Assembly (NCBI GenBank): GCA_009469675.1
Contig: SSSZ01000030.1
Coordinates: 1-64,000, forward strand
DNA length: 64,000 nt
Direction of reading: 5' to 3'
DNA from: Azonexaceae bacterium
Lineage (GTDB): Bacteria > Pseudomonadota > Gammaproteobacteria > Burkholderiales > Rhodocyclaceae
Under the pieces are notes generated by a model that worked only from the letters and a program-made list of their open reading frames with translations, did not search any database and was not told the origin of the DNA. Positions 62,309-64,000 of the stretch are shown one piece after another; position 1 is the stretch's first letter; every line of letters starts with the position of its first letter. Position numbers and translations under genes: made by a program.

Positions 62309-62318
62309 GGCGGGCTTT

Positions 62319-62702
62319 CTAGCGGGCCACGATCCGGCCCTGGGCGGTGGCCGGATGGAATTCGCCGAAGAACTTGTAGCTGCCCGGTTTGAGCGGCTGG
62401 AAAACGAGGCTGGAACTGGCGCCAGGGGCGAGCACCTTTTCCTTGCGCAGTTCCACGCTCTCGAATTCCTCGGCGCCGGGGCCTTCGTTCCTGAGTTCCA
62501 GGCGGAACTTGGTGTGGGCCGGCACCTCGATGGTTTCCGGGTAGAAGCGGCCGGCCTTCATGACGAGCTTGAAGGTCGGCAGCTCGTCCGCCGCCGCCGG
62601 CGGCGCGCCGCTGAGGAGCAGGGCGAAGAGCACGCCGGCGATGCCCACCGACAACCAGGGGCTGGCGCCGAGGCGGCGTAACACGTCAAAGGCGGTGAAC
62701 AT
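62319..62702 (-). CDS. Exported cupredoxin-domain protein, FtrB-like
   Basis: 127 residues. A signal or anchor helix (LSVGIAGVLFALLLSG) is followed by a cupredoxin fold (FKLVMKAGRFYPETIEVPAH, LRNEGPGAEEFES, LKPGSYKFFGEFHP). The type 1 copper ligands are incomplete, as in many iron-transport cupredoxins. It is coupled with the polyferredoxin gene (10-bp gap). Confidence 0.78.
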   Translation of the reverse strand: MFTAFDVLRRLGASPWLSVGIAGVLFALLLSGAPPAAADELPTFKLVMKAGRFYPETIEVPAHTKFRLELRNEGPGAEEFESVELRKEKVLAPGASSSLVFQPLKPGSYKFFGEFHPATAQGRIVAR

Positions 62703-62712
62703 GGCGGTTTCC

Positions 62713-64000
62713 TCAGAAGGCGACGTTGGCCCGCAGGCCGATCACCCGGGCCGAACGGGCGTCCGGGTTGGCGCCCGGGCGGGCGATCCACTGGAAGTCG
62801 GGGGTCAGTTCGAACTGAGGGGAAATGCGGTAGCGGTAGTAGATCTCGGCGAGTTTTTCCGCCCCCGCCGGGGTGAAGGTAAAGACACCGCTGCCATCGC
62901 CGATCAGGTCGCCCTGGCCGCCGGCCCGGCGGTATTCGCCGGAGGCGTGCAGCCAGGCGCCGCCCAGGCCGACGGCGTCGGCGGCCCGGCCCCAGGCGCT
63001 GCCGTTGATCTCGGCGCCGGCGGCGAGGGCCTGGTCGAAGGCGAGTTCGCCCTTGACCAGCTTGCCGTAGCGGGCGAAAAGGTTGATTCCGTCGCTCACC
63101 CGCTGGTCGATCGAGACCCCCAGCCCGGCATGTTTGCCGCTGCGGCCGTCGAGTTCCGCCGCCCGGCTGCGGTTCCAGGCGTAGACGCGGTAATTGCCGC
63201 CGAGGCCGCCGAAGAGCTTGAGGTGTTTTTCCGCCTGCACCATGAGCAGCGGCGCGGCCAGGCTGCGCTGGTAATTGGCGCCCCGCTCGCCGGCCCCGAA
63301 AATGCCCAGGGAAAGCCGCCAGGGTTCGACCTTGGTGGTCTTGTTCACGTAGGCGGCGACGAAGCCGGGCTGGAAGCCGTTGGCGTCGACGCCGACTTCG
63401 CGGCCGGCATCGAGCAGGGGATTGTGGACGAATACCGAATTGAGGAACTGCTTGGCTTCGTCGCCGGCCGCGGTGTTCTGGTCGAAGAAGCCGAAGATGT
63501 CCATCTTGCCGAAGGTGAGTTCCAGGGTTTCCCGGGAGCGCGGCTTGAAACCGCCCAGGGGGAGCGGGATGGCCGCCTGGTACCAGGCCTGGCCGAGGAT
63601 GGCGACGGAATCGTCCGGGTTGGCGCCGCTCGCCCGGAAGGCGAGGGCGTTGGGGGCGCTGGCGAAGTGGCCGAGGTTGGAGAAGGGGGCGTTGAGTCCC
63701 AAGCCCTGGCCCATGCGGAAATGGGCGAACAGCTTGTGTTCGGTGTCGCCCATGGGTTTCAGGGGAAGTTCGACGGTGACGTCGGCCCGGTAGTTGAGCT
63801 GGCTGCCGCCGTCGCGGGTGCCCTTGGGCAGGCCGGAAGCGTGCTGGGCGACGGTGGCCAGCGCCGCGGTCGCCTTCAGCCCTTCCAGAGCCCCCACCGT
63901 CTTGGCTGATTTCTTCATGTCGAGGACGTCTTTTTCCGCCGCCTTGAGGCGCGAACTCAGTTCCGGTTCGTATTGCGAAATGCGCTCGCTGTCGAGGCCG
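62713..64000 (-). CDS. Carbohydrate-porin-like outer-membrane protein, N-terminus beyond the window
   Basis: 429 residues are visible: the frame stays open to the right edge with no plausible signal peptide, so the start lies beyond 64000. The first visible stretch is a charged coiled coil (SQYEPELSSRLKAAEKDVLD), followed by an OprB-like barrel ending ARVIGLRANVAF. The same-strand order porin, cupredoxin, polyferredoxin suggests that it admits a substrate linked to metal uptake, which is an inference. Confidence 0.75.
   Translation of the reverse strand, partial: GLDSERISQYEPELSSRLKAAEKDVLDMKKSAKTVGALEGLKATAALATVAQHASGLPKGTRDGGSQLNYRADVTVELPLKPMGDTEHKLFAHFRMGQGLGLNAPFSNLGHFASAPNALAFRASGANPDDSVAILGQAWYQAAIPLPLGGFKPRSRETLELTFGKMDIFGFFDQNTAAGDEAKQFLNSVFVHNPLLDAGREVGVDANGFQPGFVAAYVNKTTKVEPWRLSLGIFGAGERGANYQRSLAAPLLMVQAEKHLKLFGGLGGNYRVYAWNRSRAAELDGRSGKHAGLGVSIDQRVSDGINLFARYGKLVKGELAFDQALAAGAEINGSAWGRAADAVGLGGAWLHASGEYRRAGGQGDLIGDGSGVFTFTPAGAEKLAEIYYRYRISPQFELTPDFQWIARPGANPDARSARVIGLRANVAF

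Overview
The window is about 64 kb of GC-rich DNA (roughly 65-70 % G+C by eye) packed with genes. It looks like a chromosome segment of a metabolically flexible betaproteobacterium, most likely of the Rhodocyclales type. This placement is an inference from gene content: a B12-dependent ribonucleotide reductase, a soluble NAD-reducing [NiFe] hydrogenase, polyhydroxyalkanoate (PHA) synthase and phasin, FNR/hemN/NnrS anaerobic genes, and many TonB/ferritin iron genes. I saw no rRNA, tRNA or CRISPR array.

Layout. 1-5.2 kb: the broken tail of an aldehyde dehydrogenase, a large hybrid sensor kinase, and a macro-like/TIR protein in the opposite direction. 5.3-12 kb: nrdJ under two NrdR boxes, a MaoC-Pta/acetate kinase operon, and divergent fabI. 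12-17.7 kb: the hoxFUYHW hydrogenase operon, with two inter-gene gaps filled by repeat-derived reading frames. 17.7-22.6 kb: a caspase-like/TIR fusion, two exported proteins of unknown function, a universal stress protein and a beta-CASP metallohydrolase. 22.6-27.4 kb: PHA synthase, a nitronate-monooxygenase-like flavoprotein, and a two-gene unit joining a stub chemoreceptor domain to an ODP-type di-iron protein. 27.4-33.2 kb: a hemerythrin-DUF2249-NnrS operon with an FNR/Dnr-type promoter, then fnr and hemN. 33.3-41.5 kb: a copper-linked block (SafE-like, USP, CopA, GGDEF/EAL protein, CopZ-like), selD, a degenerate hemerythrin and an HTH protein. 41.5-48.4 kb: a Fur-boxed siderophore-uptake island flanked by two inverted 103-bp repeats. 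48.7-52.7 kb: bfd, selO, chaN and two bacterioferritins. 52.9-60.9 kb: rhlE, two FAD enzymes, the phasin, a LysR regulator with a divergent GST and SDR. 60.9-64 kb: an iron-uptake-like operon (polyferredoxin, cupredoxin, porin) that runs off the right edge.

How it fits together. Most of the window concerns redox balance under changing oxygen: hydrogen oxidation, PHA storage, acetyl-phosphate metabolism, NO/O2 sensing or scavenging, anaerobic haem and dNTP synthesis, and iron and copper handling. Three promoters (fabI, the hemerythrin operon, hemN) have an FNR-type dyad the same distance from the -10 box. A PhaR/PhbF-like dyad recurs before the acetate operon and the phasin. Two TIR-domain proteins, one macro-like and one caspase-like, are the best candidates for undescribed NAD-linked immunity or cell-death functions.
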